Below are positions 17,775 to 26,925 of a stretch of 64,000 nucleotides of DNA, piece after piece (position 1 is the stretch's first letter; the number at the start of each line of letters is the position of its first letter). Source of the DNA: JBMNIZ01 sp050951405. GTDB lineage: Bacteria > Bacillota > DULZ01. Location: positions 49,258-113,257 of the forward strand of contig JBMNIZ010000005.1 in assembly GCA_050951405.1 (NCBI GenBank). The letters run 5' to 3'. Made by a program: the position numbers and the translations under genes. A model generated the notes under the pieces. The model made no database searches and was not told the origin of the DNA. It saw nothing but the letters and a program-made list of their open reading frames with translations.

Positions 17775-19646
17775 TGTATCCCTCCCAGCGCCGGCACCGC
17801 TAACCACAGTGCGATAATAACCGCGGCAACAAAGATAACCAGGGCATAATTCTGCATGTTCCCGGTCTGAATAAACCGCATCTTCGCTCCCCACATCCGA
17901 ATGGCAAAAGCCAGGCTGTGCGCAACACCGTCCACAACCTTGCGATCGTGCCAGCGGCAGGCTTCCGCCAGATTGAGAACGATTTTGTCAAAAAACCATT
18001 GATAGATCTCATCAATGTAATATTTGTTATATAACAGGGAATAAACGGGCCTGAACCTTGAGGCCAACGCCTCAGCAGAGATGACTTTCTTGCCGTAAAT
18101 AAGCCAAGCCGTAACAATCCCCGCCAGAGCCAGCAAAGTTGAGCTCATCATCACCGCCAAATTGGGCTGGGGATGATGGGGCTCTCCAAAATAAATCCAA
18201 TAGGCAAAACCCTTCTCCACAAAAGGAGCCCCGATCAAGCCGCCTGCCACGGAAAAAATGGCCAGAATGAATAAAGGTATCGTCATGGTCCAGGGGGACT
18301 CTTGAACATGACGACTTCCCTTTTCTCCTCTGCCGAAAAAGGCCACAAAAATGAGCCTGAACATATAGAAGGCCGTTAAAAACGCTACTACTGATCCCAA
18401 AAGGAAAAGTCCCGTATACCCGTTTTCCAAGGCAACCAACAGGATTTCATCCTTGCTCCAAAAACCTGCCAGTGGAAAAATGCCGGCAAGGGCCAGAGCG
18501 CCCACAATGAAGGTCCAAGTGGTTATTTTCATCTTTTTGTAAAGGCCGCCCATTTCAAAGATATCCTGAGTATGGACTGCATGGATCACACTGCCGGCCC
18601 CTAAAAACAGCAATGCTTTAAAAAAAGCATGGGTGGTCAAATGAAACATGCCCGCCGTCAGGCTTCCCACGCCGATGGCCATCACCATATAACCCAGCTG
18701 GCTCATGGTGGAAAAAGCCAAGATGCGTTTAATGTCCCTCTGGACAAGGCCGATGGTGGCAGCAAGAAAAGCCGAGATGCCGCCGATCAAGGCTATCAGG
18801 TAAATAGCCTGGGTAGAACTGGAGAACAGGATATAACCTCTGGCCAGCAAATAAACGCCTGCCGCCACCATGGTAGCTGCATGGATTAAAGCGCTTACCG
18901 GAGTGGGGCCTTCCATGGCGTCAGGCAGCCAAACATGCAAGGGAAACTGGGCCGATTTAGCCAAGGGCCCGGCAAAAACCAGTAAGGCCATGACCGTGAC
19001 CAAGCCGGCATTACGGTAAGCGGGAATAGCCTCCGCCAATTCAAGGAAATTAAAGCTCCCGAAGACCAGAAACAAAAAGAAGATGCCCAGCATGAAACCA
19101 AAATCACCAACCCGGTTCGTGATAAAAGCTTTCTTGCTGGCCTCGGCAGCCGATGTTTTGTGGAAGTAAAAGCCGATCAAAAGATAGGAACAAAGACCCA
19201 CCAGTTCCCAAAATACAAAAATCTGGAAATAATTATTAGATACTACCAGCCCTAGCATGGACATGCTGAAAAGTGAAAGATAAGCAAAGAAATACGGAAA
19301 AGCCCGGGTCACCCTTCATATATCCCAAGGAATAAACTTCCACCAGCAGGGCAATAAATGTGACCACAAACAGCATCACCGCCGTTAACGGATCGATCAA
19401 CACTCCCGCCTGAATGTGGAGAATACCCGGTACTTCCAACCACCGAACAGCCATCTCCACCGGATGATCCATGGTCACCGGAACTGTCAGCACTTCAATT
19501 ATGATGCCGGCGGAAATAATGAACGAACCTGTCATCGCCGCTATCGCCGTCAATGCGCTGACCAGCTTTAAAGGTCGCGTTAGGAAAATGATAATGAGAA
19601 ATGCAACAGCGGGTAAAAGGGGTACCAACCACGCTAGACTAATCAT
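17771..19646 (-). CDS. nuoL: Complex I subunit L (one frameshift in this sequence)
   Basis: NuoL is the largest antiporter-like subunit and carries the long lateral helix. It is covered here by two frames: 19646 to about 19300 (first 114 codons, through YSLGYMKGDPGF) and 19297 to 17771 (YFFAYLSLFSMSMLGLVVS onward). The break is in a run of four T on the minus strand (19298-19301); three T would give GDPGFPYFFAYLSLF, matching the family. Downstream motifs include FWELVGLCSYLLIGFYF, HVWLPDAMEGPTPVSALIHAATMVAAG and STMSQLGYMV. Corrected length is about 624 residues. Because all other nuo genes are intact, a sequence error is the simplest explanation. Confidence 0.9.
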
Positions 19647-19679
19647 CGAAATCCGTTCACCTGCCTTGTTTTCCCTATT

Positions 19680-19988
19680 CTACCATTTCAGCCAATCTAG
19701 ATTCTCCACATCGGTGGTAAAACGCTGCCTGTAGATGTTGATGATCAGGGCCAACCCAACTGCTACCTCCGCTGCAGCCACTACGATCACAAAGAGAGCA
19801 AATACTTGCCCCGTCACCTGCTGAGGGCTGAGAAAACGCCCAAAGGCAATCAAATTGATATTGACTGCATTGAGCATCAGCTCTATCCCCATTAAAACGG
19901 CAATAGCATTCCGCTTGGCCACTGCTCCATAGAAACCGATACAGAATAATAAGGCGGCCAAAAGAAGATAGTGCTGCAAAGTAACCAC
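19680..19988 (-). CDS. nuoK: Complex I subunit K
   Basis: A 102-residue, three-helix membrane subunit. The conserved Glu of helix 2 is in LMGIELMLNAVNINLIAF (about 34-51), and the third helix carries FVIVVAAAEVAVGLALI with the second conserved Glu (about 73). It lies one base before the nuoJ stop and 34 bases before nuoL. With NuoJ and NuoH it links quinone chemistry to the antiporter-like channels. Confidence 0.95.
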   Translation of the reverse strand: MVTLQHYLLLAALLFCIGFYGAVAKRNAIAVLMGIELMLNAVNINLIAFGRFLSPQQVTGQVFALFVIVVAAAEVAVGLALIINIYRQRFTTDVENLDWLKW

Positions 19989-20504
19989 TTAATCCTTCAC
20001 CCCTTTGGCCAGAATAATGGAACCGATCATGGCTACCAAAAGAAGAAGAGCCGCCGCCTCCAGAGGAATCATATAATCCCTGAGCAAAGAGCCAGCAATT
20101 AAGCTGATGGTATCTCCCTGAACCGAGACTAAATCATCCCTCCATTGGGTCTGGCTGATCAAATAGCCGGCCACCAGGAAAAAGCCAAGGGCTACAATCC
20201 CTCCGCTGTGACGGTATTTGGAAAACAAGTTGCTTTCCCTGATGTCCCCTCGTCTGGTCAGCATCACTCCGAAAACAATGATAATGGAAATGGCTCCTGC
20301 ATAAACCAGCACCTGTACCGCTGCCAAAAATTCAGCTTCTAACAGCAAATAAACGGCAGCAACACCGATGAAGCTCACCACCAGCCATAAGGCACAATGG
20401 ACAATATTTCTTAAAGAAACGACAGCCAGGGCAGAAACCACCGTCACTCCTGCTATCAGCCAAAAAACTACCGGCGAAACCAATAGCAAATCACCTCGTT
20501 TCAC
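19989..20504 (-). CDS. nuoJ: Complex I subunit J
   Basis: A 171-residue, five-helix subunit. The family signature LEAEFLAAVQVLVYAGAISIIIVFGVML (from about residue 55) is intact. It begins 12 bases after the nuoI stop and ends directly before nuoK. Part of the membrane-arm heel of complex I. Confidence 0.94.
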   Translation of the reverse strand: MKRGDLLLVSPVVFWLIAGVTVVSALAVVSLRNIVHCALWLVVSFIGVAAVYLLLEAEFLAAVQVLVYAGAISIIIVFGVMLTRRGDIRESNLFSKYRHSGGIVALGFFLVAGYLISQTQWRDDLVSVQGDTISLIAGSLLRDYMIPLEAAALLLLVAMIGSIILAKGVKD

Positions 20505-20515
20505 ATTCAGGCAAA

Positions 20516-20917
20516 TTACGCATTCGCTGCTTTCTTTTCCCTGTGGGGAAAAAGATTCAGGATTGTCTCTTCCCGATGGTAAACACTCAGCTCAAAGTCC
20601 TGTGTAACATGCAAGGCCTCCCGGGGGCAGGCCTCCACACAGAGACCGCAAAAAAGGCAATAGCCCAGCTTCATCTCATAACCAGTAAGATAGCGTTTCT
20701 TATTCTCGTCCCTGGCGGAGGAGACAGTGATCACCTGATTTGGACAGCTGTTGCTGCAGATGCCGCAGGCATTGCATTTCTCCGCCTCCAGAGCAAAGGA
20801 ACCGTGGCAGCGGGGCGGCAGGTTCGGCCGCCTTTCCGGATACTGTTCCGTGATGGCCTTGCCGAAAAGGTGCCCTAAAGTGACCCGCAATCCCTTCAAT
20901 AAACCCTTTCCGGTCAC
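20516..20917 (-). CDS. nuoI: Complex I iron-sulfur subunit I
   Basis: A 133-residue ferredoxin-like subunit with two 4Fe-4S cluster motifs: CNACGICSNSCPNQ (about 52-65) and CLFCGLCVEACPREA (about 86-100). These correspond to clusters N6a and N6b. In the absence of NuoEFG in this operon, NuoI is a plausible docking point for an external donor such as ferredoxin. Overlaps and spacing show it is co-transcribed with nuoH and nuoJ. Confidence 0.95.
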   Translation of the reverse strand: MTGKGLLKGLRVTLGHLFGKAITEQYPERRPNLPPRCHGSFALEAEKCNACGICSNSCPNQVITVSSARDENKKRYLTGYEMKLGYCLFCGLCVEACPREALHVTQDFELSVYHREETILNLFPHREKKAANA

Positions 20918-20921
20918 CTGA

Positions 20922-21968
20922 TCACCACCTCGCTATTTGGTACCATTTGTATACTTCCAAACTTATTCCGGTCAAAAGCACATTGACTAAAGAAAGGGGT
21001 ATGAGAAATTTCCAGTTAAAAGCCATCAAATGATCAATCCTGATTCTGGGGAAAGTCCAGCGCACCCACATAAAGGCTAAGATCATCACATAAACCTTGA
21101 TCATAAACCAAAGCCAGGAAGGAAGCCAGGGCCCCTGAGGTCCTCCCAGAAACAAGGTGGCGGCAATTGCCGATACAGCAATCATATTGGTATACTCAGC
21201 CAAAAAAAACAATGCATAACGCATCCCGCTATACTCCGTATAGGGCCCTGCTATAATTTCCTGTTCACCTTCCGGCAGGTCGAAGGGCCCCCGGTTCAAT
21301 TCCGCCGTAGCGGCAACAAAATAAATCAGGAAAGCCACCGGCTGCAAAACAATAAACCAGAGATCCTTTTGTGCCGCCATAATATCGGATATTTTTAATG
21401 AACCGGCGAGCATGATGACCCCTAAAATGGAAAAGACAAGAGGCAGTTCATAGCTAACCATCTGGGCCACCGAGCGCATGCTGCCGAAAAGAGAGTATTT
21501 GTTGTTGGATCCCCAGCCGGCCATCAAAACCGCCACCGTGGCTGTGGAGGATATGGCAATAAAATAAAAGATGCCAATATTTAAATCCGCAGCTATCATT
21601 CCCTGGCCAAATGGCACCACGGCGAAAATCATCACTGCCGGCACCATGATGAGAATAGCCGCCAAGCGGAAAACCCAACGGTCGCTGGCACGGGGAATTA
21701 TATCTTCCTTGCCCAGCAGTTTTAACACATCCATCACAGTCTGCAGCAGACCCCGGGGGCCCACCCGGTTTGGTCCCAGCCGTTGCTGGACATATGCGGA
21801 AAATTTTCGTTCCAGATAGACCAGATAGATCACATTTAATAAAATGAACCCAAGGATCCCGGCCAAGTAGACTAGAGCCATCATCGTCTCCACGAAAACA
21901 GCCGGCAATCCTAAGCCAAGAAACCACCCCCGGAGGGCACCGGCAGTATTGACGAAAATATCTTCCAT
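20922..21968 (-). CDS. nuoH: Complex I subunit H
   Basis: A 348-residue membrane subunit with eight to nine helices that forms the quinone entry channel. Signatures include ERKFSAYVQQRLGPNRVGPRG (about 50-70), the acidic loop FVAATAELNRGPFDLPEGEQE (about 217-237) and EYSGMRYALFFLAEYTNM (about 244-261). The start follows AGGGGAGAG. Length and motifs are normal. Confidence 0.95.
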   Translation of the reverse strand: MEDIFVNTAGALRGWFLGLGLPAVFVETMMALVYLAGILGFILLNVIYLVYLERKFSAYVQQRLGPNRVGPRGLLQTVMDVLKLLGKEDIIPRASDRWVFRLAAILIMVPAVMIFAVVPFGQGMIAADLNIGIFYFIAISSTATVAVLMAGWGSNNKYSLFGSMRSVAQMVSYELPLVFSILGVIMLAGSLKISDIMAAQKDLWFIVLQPVAFLIYFVAATAELNRGPFDLPEGEQEIIAGPYTEYSGMRYALFFLAEYTNMIAVSAIAATLFLGGPQGPWLPSWLWFMIKVYVMILAFMWVRWTFPRIRIDHLMAFNWKFLIPLSLVNVLLTGISLEVYKWYQIARW

Positions 21969-21990
21969 AGCAGCTCTCCCCTATTCCATA

Positions 21991-23109
21991 TTACCGATCA
22001 ACTTCGCCCAAAATAAAATCAATTGATGCGATAATGGCCACCACATCTTGAATAGTCCCTCCCAGGCAGATTTCCGGCAAAACTCCCAGGTTGACAAAGG
22101 ACGGTCCGTGGATGTGGAGCCGGTAGGGCTTGCTGGAACCGTCGCTGACCAGATAATATCCCAAAAGCCCTTTAGACCCCTCAATCTGGTGATAGACTTC
22201 CCCCTCAGGGGGCTTAATCACCTTTGGCAGCTTGGCTTGAACAGGACCTGACGGCAGATTGTCAATGGCCTGCTCCACAATCCTTAAAGACTGCTTCATT
22301 TCCTCGATCCTGATCACAAAACGATCGAAGCAGTCTCCTTGTTTGCCTATGGGCACGTCAAAATCAAAATTTTCATATCCCCCATAAGGAGCCAGCTTGC
22401 GCAGATCATATGGTAGGCCGGAAGCTCTCAGGTTGGGACCGGTTACCCCGTAAGCTAAGGCTTTATCCGCCGGCAACACTCCTACCCCCTTGGTCCGGGC
22501 AAGAAAAATTTCGTTGCCGACGATAATATCGTCGTACTCTTTAAAAGATTCCCACATACTGGAAATAAACTCCCGCGCGGCAGGGATAAATTCCGGGGGC
22601 AGATCTGCCGCCACCCCTCCTATCCGCATATAACTGGTAGTTAAACGGGAGCCGCAGGTCATTTCCAATAGATCCAAGATCTTTTCCCGATCACGAAAGC
22701 AATACATCCACGGGGTATAGCCATTGAGATCCAGGGCCATACTCCCCAACATGACCAGGTGACTGGCCATTCTTTGCAGCTCCGCCATGATAATCCTGAT
22801 ATACTGGGCTCTTTGCGGGATCTCAATTTCCATAATTTTTTCCACCGTCTGCACATAACCCAATTCATTCAGCATCCCAGACGCATAATCCAGCCGGTCC
22901 ACATAAGGAATAAATTGGGTATAGGAACGGCTCTCAGCTATTTTTTCCAGACCCCGATGGAGGTAACCAATTACATTTTCCATGCCCACCACATATTCCC
23001 CATCCAAGGTCAAAATCGCCCGGTAAACCCCGTGGGTGCTAGGATGCTGGGGGCCCATATTTAAAGTCAGTTCTTCCGTTCGAAACACTTTCTCCCTGGC
23101 AACGGACAT
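21991..23109 (-). CDS. nuoD: Complex I 49-kDa type subunit D
   Basis: About 372 residues, related to the large subunit of NiFe hydrogenases. The N-terminal loop LNMGPQHPSTHGVYRAIL (about 17-34) lines the quinone site, and the C-terminal SIDFILGEVDR end is canonical. The ATG at 23109 has TGGAGGTGG before it; an ATG five codons earlier overlaps that site and is less likely. NuoC and NuoD are separate genes here, not fused. Confidence 0.94.
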   Translation of the reverse strand: MSVAREKVFRTEELTLNMGPQHPSTHGVYRAILTLDGEYVVGMENVIGYLHRGLEKIAESRSYTQFIPYVDRLDYASGMLNELGYVQTVEKIMEIEIPQRAQYIRIIMAELQRMASHLVMLGSMALDLNGYTPWMYCFRDREKILDLLEMTCGSRLTTSYMRIGGVAADLPPEFIPAAREFISSMWESFKEYDDIIVGNEIFLARTKGVGVLPADKALAYGVTGPNLRASGLPYDLRKLAPYGGYENFDFDVPIGKQGDCFDRFVIRIEEMKQSLRIVEQAIDNLPSGPVQAKLPKVIKPPEGEVYHQIEGSKGLLGYYLVSDGSSKPYRLHIHGPSFVNLGVLPEICLGGTIQDVVAIIASIDFILGEVDR

Positions 23110-23144
23110 CCGCTCCACCTCCATTCCACCCCGTTAAAATTCCT

Positions 23145-23603
23145 CTAGCGCTGCCTTTGGGGCACTTGAAAGTCCTTCCGTAAGGGATAGCCGGGAAAAT
23201 CCTCATCCAGGAAAATCCTCTTCAAATGGGGATGCCCATCATAAACAATCCCGAACATATCATATGCCTCTCTTTCCTGGACTTCCGCGGCAGCCCATAA
23301 AGCCGCCAAGGATGGAATGCGTGGATTTTCCCTGGGTATTTCCACTTTAACTCGGACCATCCGGCAGGAAGACCAGGACATGAGATGATAGATGCACAGA
23401 AAACTATCTTGGGTGTCTACCACCGTCAAATCGGCCAAAAAATCAAAACCCCATTCATCTTTAAGGCTTTTCATCACAACCAAGAATGCGTCTTGAGCCA
23501 GCCGTAGAGTGGTCTGAGGGCTTTCCTGCTCAACTTCCACCAGGCCCGGAAATCTTTCCATGAACCGGGCGCCAATTTCTTCATTCCACACCTGTTTGGA
23601 CAT
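23145..23603 (-). CDS. nuoC: Complex I 30-kDa type subunit C
   Basis: A 152-residue subunit with the family signature EREAYDMFGIVYDGHPHLKRIFLDEDFPGYPLRKDF (from about 110). It overlaps the end of nuoB by 23 bases. It packs against NuoD in the hydrophilic arm. Shorter at the N terminus than some homologues but complete in the conserved region. Confidence 0.94.
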   Translation of the reverse strand: MSKQVWNEEIGARFMERFPGLVEVEQESPQTTLRLAQDAFLVVMKSLKDEWGFDFLADLTVVDTQDSFLCIYHLMSWSSCRMVRVKVEIPRENPRIPSLAALWAAAEVQEREAYDMFGIVYDGHPHLKRIFLDEDFPGYPLRKDFQVPQRQR

Positions 23604-24114
23604 ATTTCGGCCTCACCACTTTCGGGTTTTTCACTTTATCTCTCAAAGTCAGAAGCCCGTGAATCAAAGCCTCCGGCCGGGGTGGGCAACCGGGCACGTA
23701 AACATCCACCGGTAAAAAAGCATCAGCCCCGGGTACCACGTAATAAGAGTCCACAAAAGGCCCACCACTGATAGCGCAGCTTCCCATGGCCAAGACCCAT
23801 TTGGGTTCCGGCATCTGATCATAAATCCTCTTGACCAGTGGGGCCATCTTTTCGGTGATGGTTCCGGCCACAATCATCAAATCCGCCTGCCGGGGTGACG
23901 GGCGAAAAACCTCGTAGCCAAACCGAGCAATATCATAGCGAGCACCGCCGGCGGCCATCATTTCAATGGCACAGCAGGCCAGGCCAAAAGTAACCGGCCA
24001 GAATGAATGAGCCCGGGCATAGTTCAGCACTTGATTCACGGAAGCAAGAATTACACTGCTCTTTTTTTCTTCCTCCACCCCTGATATCTGCCGGCTTTTC
24101 CCTGCTACAACCAT
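23581..24114 (-). CDS. nuoB: Complex I subunit B (cluster N2)
   Basis: About 177 residues. The ligands of the terminal 4Fe-4S cluster N2 are visible: the double Cys in FGLACCAIEMM, one Cys in AMGSCAISGG and one in VYVPGCPPRPEAL. The start at 24114 has GGAAGGAGCG upstream and overlaps the end of nuoA by 10 bases; a longer frame begins inside nuoA but lacks a ribosome site. Transfers electrons from NuoI to quinone. Confidence 0.95.
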   Translation of the reverse strand: MVVAGKSRQISGVEEEKKSSVILASVNQVLNYARAHSFWPVTFGLACCAIEMMAAGGARYDIARFGYEVFRPSPRQADLMIVAGTITEKMAPLVKRIYDQMPEPKWVLAMGSCAISGGPFVDSYYVVPGADAFLPVDVYVPGCPPRPEALIHGLLTLRDKVKNPKVVRPKYVQTGVE

Positions 24115-24458
24115 TCCAACGCTCCTTCCTTCCAGGCATACCATAAGCCTAATAATAAAATACCGATAAAAACGATCATCTCGCCAAAAGCGAACAAACC
24201 AAGTCTCTGAAACTCAACTGCCCAGGGGTATAAGAATATAGTCTCCACATCAAAAATCAGAAAAATCAGAGCATAGAGAAAGTAGCTAATCTTAAATTGC
24301 ACCCAGGTAGGACCTTGGGTATCTACGCCGCATTCGTAAGTGGCCATTTTCTCCGCTGAAGGCTTTTTCGGCCTGACCAAGGAAGCTACCAGCAAAGCAA
24401 TTACCCCAAAGACCAACGCCCCCACCAGGAAAATGCCAACGGTCAAATAGTGCTCCAA
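24105..24458 (-). CDS. nuoA: Complex I subunit A
   Basis: A 117-residue, three-helix subunit. The loop after helix 1 has MATYECGVDTQGPTWVQFKISYF (from about 38), including the conserved Cys of the quinone-site loop, and the second helix has FLIFDVETIFLYPWA (about 66-80). It is the first gene of nuoABCDHIJKLMN and follows an AAAGGAGGGAG site. A promoter and a 12-bp palindrome lie upstream. Confidence 0.95.
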   Translation of the reverse strand: MEHYLTVGIFLVGALVFGVIALLVASLVRPKKPSAEKMATYECGVDTQGPTWVQFKISYFLYALIFLIFDVETIFLYPWAVEFQRLGLFAFGEMIVFIGILLLGLWYAWKEGALEWL

Positions 24459-24497
24459 TTTGCTCCCTCCTTTCGCAAACTATCTATTTGCAATCAC

Positions 24498-24509
24498 AAT
24501 CACGTGATT
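24498..24509. promoter_or_regulatory. Palindromic operator candidate upstream of nuoA
   Basis: AATCACGTGATT is a perfect 12-base palindrome located directly downstream of the -10 box of the nuo promoter, where a repressor would block transcription. It does not match the consensus sites of Rex, FNR or CcpA as I know them. A second TGTGATT follows immediately on the minus strand. Confidence 0.45.
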
Positions 24510-24515
24510 CAAAGT

Positions 24516-24543
24516 CTTATACTGTTTCTCAATTTTTCCGCAA
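24516..24543 (-). promoter_or_regulatory. Sigma-A type promoter for the nuo operon
   Basis: On the minus strand TTGCGG (24543-24538) and TATAAG (24521-24516) are separated by 16 bases. It lies about 60 bases upstream of nuoA with no other gene between. Both hexamers match the housekeeping consensus in four or five of six positions. Confidence 0.5.
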
Positions 24544-24627
24544 GATCAATAGTAGCTATTCTACATTAAACTTTGATTACCTGCTTTGACTCCCGATTTT
24601 TATTATATTCATGATATAAATATGTAA

Positions 24628-25422
24628 CTATTCCGGCAAAAGTTTACATCTTATCAAATCTTTGACACCTTTAAAGGTGCAGCGGTGCTCAGGCGAAGGC
24701 CCGTATTCTGCCAATGCCTGAAAATGCTCCCGGGTTGGATAACCCTTATGCCTGGCAAAACCGTAGCAGGGAAAGCGCTGGTGCAGCTTGATCATGTATT
24801 TGTCTCTGGCTTCTTTGGCCAGGATGGAAGCCGCCGCGATAGAAGCAGAAAGACAATCTCCTTTGACCAATTTTGTCTGTTTAATTTCCAGGCCGGGTAT
24901 AAAAAATCCATCCACCAGCAAATGTTCCGGTACCACAGCCAGCCCTTCCACCGCCCGTTTCATGGCCAAAAAAGACGCCTGCCGGATATTGAGCTCCTCT
25001 ATTTCCTTCACTGAAGCCCAACCTAAAGACCAGGCCAGGGCCTTTTGGCGAATTTCCCGGGCAATGCTCTCTCTGGCTTTCGAGGAAATCCTTTTGGAAT
25101 CATTTAAGCCCCGGATAAAAAGATCAGGGGTCAAAATCACCGCCCCGGCCACTACCGGACCGGCCAGAGGACCCCTCCCCGCTTCATCGATACCGGCTAC
25201 TATCAGATCGGGGCTTCCCAGCTTTTTCTCCCAGACAAAAAGACGGGCCACCCTTTCCTTTTCCAGGGCAAGTCTTTCCTGCTGAGCACGCAATTCTTGA
25301 TAAAGGCATTGCACGGCCCGGCGCGGGTCCCGGGCCAAAGCCTGCAGAAACTCTTCACCCAAACAGTCTCTTTCTTTGGCCATCCGCCGCAGCTGAGAAA
25401 CGGTTCTAGCTGATATTTCCAC
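24628..25422 (-). CDS. rnhB: Ribonuclease HII
   Basis: A 264-residue RNase HII that removes RNA from RNA-DNA hybrids and misincorporated ribonucleotides. The catalytic motif AGIDEAGRGPLAGPVVAGAV holds the first acidic pair (about 75-94). HLLVDGFF supplies the next Asp (about 165), and the SASIAAASILAKEARDKYM segment follows (about 190-208). An N-terminal extension of about 70 residues, helical and charged, is common in Firmicute RnhB proteins. It lies in the trmD-rplS-lepB-rbgA-rnhB run. Confidence 0.95.
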   Translation of the reverse strand: MEISARTVSQLRRMAKERDCLGEEFLQALARDPRRAVQCLYQELRAQQERLALEKERVARLFVWEKKLGSPDLIVAGIDEAGRGPLAGPVVAGAVILTPDLFIRGLNDSKRISSKARESIAREIRQKALAWSLGWASVKEIEELNIRQASFLAMKRAVEGLAVVPEHLLVDGFFIPGLEIKQTKLVKGDCLSASIAAASILAKEARDKYMIKLHQRFPCYGFARHKGYPTREHFQALAEYGPSPEHRCTFKGVKDLIRCKLLPE

Positions 25423-25449
25423 CTGAAGCAGCCCCCCTTTTCGTCCAGA

Positions 25450-26298
25450 TTATCGAGGCGCTTTTTCCAAAGTGATCCGGCCCAATTTGCCCTGACGAAA
25501 ATCCTGCAGAAGCCGCAGTGCGGCTTTTTCCGTATCCGTTATTCCACCCGTTTGCAAAAAACCCCATTTTCGTGCCAACACTTTCAACAATTCTTCCTCC
25601 TGGCCAAAGTCGTTCTCCAAGCCATATTGTTTTGCCAAAAGCCCTTCCCGGTATTCCTGCAGATACCGGATCAGGTATGCTGCCATTTCTCCCCAATCAT
25701 AGACCCGGTCACTGATGGCACCGGTAATTGCCAGGTGAAATCCTGTTTCCGGGCTGGTAAATCTGGGCCACAACAAGCCCGGCGTATCCAAAAGCTCTAA
25801 ACCTTTCTCAATCCTGATCCACTGGGGTCCTCTGGTCACTCCCGGCTGTGCTGCCGTTTTCGCTCTGGTCCGCCTGACCAGACAATTAATCAAAGAGGAT
25901 TTGCCCACATTGGGAATCCCTACAACCATCACCCGGACCGATTTAGACAGCAGAGAATGCCCTATCCTACCGGCTTTCTGGCGACCGGCAGACTGGAAAA
26001 GATATCTGGTCAATATATTCGCCCCTGTACGACGAACAGCATCCACAGCTACAGCTTTTTTCCCTTCCCCCCGATAATAAGCAAGCCAAGCCCTGGTCTC
26101 TTCTTTTTCCGCCAGATCCGCTTTATTCAATACCAGAATACGAGGGCGTCCCCCCAGCATCAGATCCAGATCTGGATTCTGCGAACTTGTGGGTATACGG
26201 GCATCCAATACTTCCACAGCCACATCAACAAGTTTTAACTGTTCTCTCAGTATTCTTTTCGCCTTGGCCATGTGACCAGGATACCAATGAACTCCCAA
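25450..26298 (-). CDS. rbgA: Ribosome biogenesis GTPase RbgA (YlqF)
   Basis: A 282-residue circularly permuted GTPase needed for late 50S assembly. Motif order is G4 NKADL (about 56), then G1 GIPNVGKSSLIN (about 127-138), G2 and G3 DTPGLLWP (about 172-179), the permuted arrangement of the YlqF/YawG class. The N-terminal HWYPGHMAKAKR is the family signature. It starts 10 bases after lepB ends. Confidence 0.95.
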   Translation of the reverse strand: MGVHWYPGHMAKAKRILREQLKLVDVAVEVLDARIPTSSQNPDLDLMLGGRPRILVLNKADLAEKEETRAWLAYYRGEGKKAVAVDAVRRTGANILTRYLFQSAGRQKAGRIGHSLLSKSVRVMVVGIPNVGKSSLINCLVRRTRAKTAAQPGVTRGPQWIRIEKGLELLDTPGLLWPRFTSPETGFHLAITGAISDRVYDWGEMAAYLIRYLQEYREGLLAKQYGLENDFGQEEELLKVLARKWGFLQTGGITDTEKAALRLLQDFRQGKLGRITLEKAPR

Positions 26299-26308
26299 TC
26301 CCCTTCAC

Positions 26309-26827
26309 CTACCTGATGAGACCGATCCGGTGCAGAGGCCAAAAAATGGCTACTGCCCGGCCCACAATCAGATTTTCGGGCAAAGCCCCCCAAACTCTGC
26401 TGTCCTGACTATTATCTCGATTATCACCCAGCATAAAATAAGATCGTTCGGGTATTTTTACAGGTCCATAGTCGGCAGGGCTGGAATCGCCGGGCAAATA
26501 GTTCTCTTTCAATGGTTGGCCGTCAATATAGACTCGGCCCTGGCGTATCTCCAAGGTCTCTCCCGGCAATCCCACCACTCTTTTAATATAATCACGGGAA
26601 ACATCCAGAGGATACTTAAAAACCAAGACCTGCCCCCTCTCAGGTTCACGGAAACGAATGCTGAGCTTGTTCACGATGATCCTGTCGCCCACCTGTAAAG
26701 TGGGCTCCATGGAACCGGAGGGAATATAAAAGGGTTGAATTAAAAACAAGCGAATTAATAAAGCTAAAATTATCGCGATGGCGACAGATTCCACTAACTC
26801 CCACACGGCCGATTTGGATCCAGCCAT
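26309..26827 (-). CDS. lepB: Signal peptidase I
   Basis: A 172-residue type I signal peptidase with one N-terminal membrane anchor (about residues 12-32). The catalytic Ser is in IPSGSMEPTL (about 38) and the Lys in YIKRVVGLPGE (about 80). The FMLGDNRDNSQDSR box (about 132-145) is intact. It releases signal peptides outside the membrane. Length is typical of Gram-positive SipS-type enzymes. Confidence 0.95.
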   Translation of the reverse strand: MAGSKSAVWELVESVAIAIILALLIRLFLIQPFYIPSGSMEPTLQVGDRIIVNKLSIRFREPERGQVLVFKYPLDVSRDYIKRVVGLPGETLEIRQGRVYIDGQPLKENYLPGDSSPADYGPVKIPERSYFMLGDNRDNSQDSRVWGALPENLIVGRAVAIFWPLHRIGLIR

Positions 26828-26885
26828 TAACTTCTCCCGCCTTTGTCATTTATTGGCCCCTGCTCTGGCCTTTTCTCTCAGTAAT

Positions 26886-26913
26886 GAAAAACAGGACTGA
26901 CAGCGCCAGTCCT
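26886..26913 (-). terminator. Terminator after rplS
   Basis: On the minus strand AGGACTG, an 7-base loop and CAGTCCT are followed by GTTTTTC. It lies between the rplS stop and the lepB start, so lepB-rbgA-rnhB may have reduced or separate transcription. Confidence 0.75.
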
Positions 26914-26925
26914 TATCATCACTCC

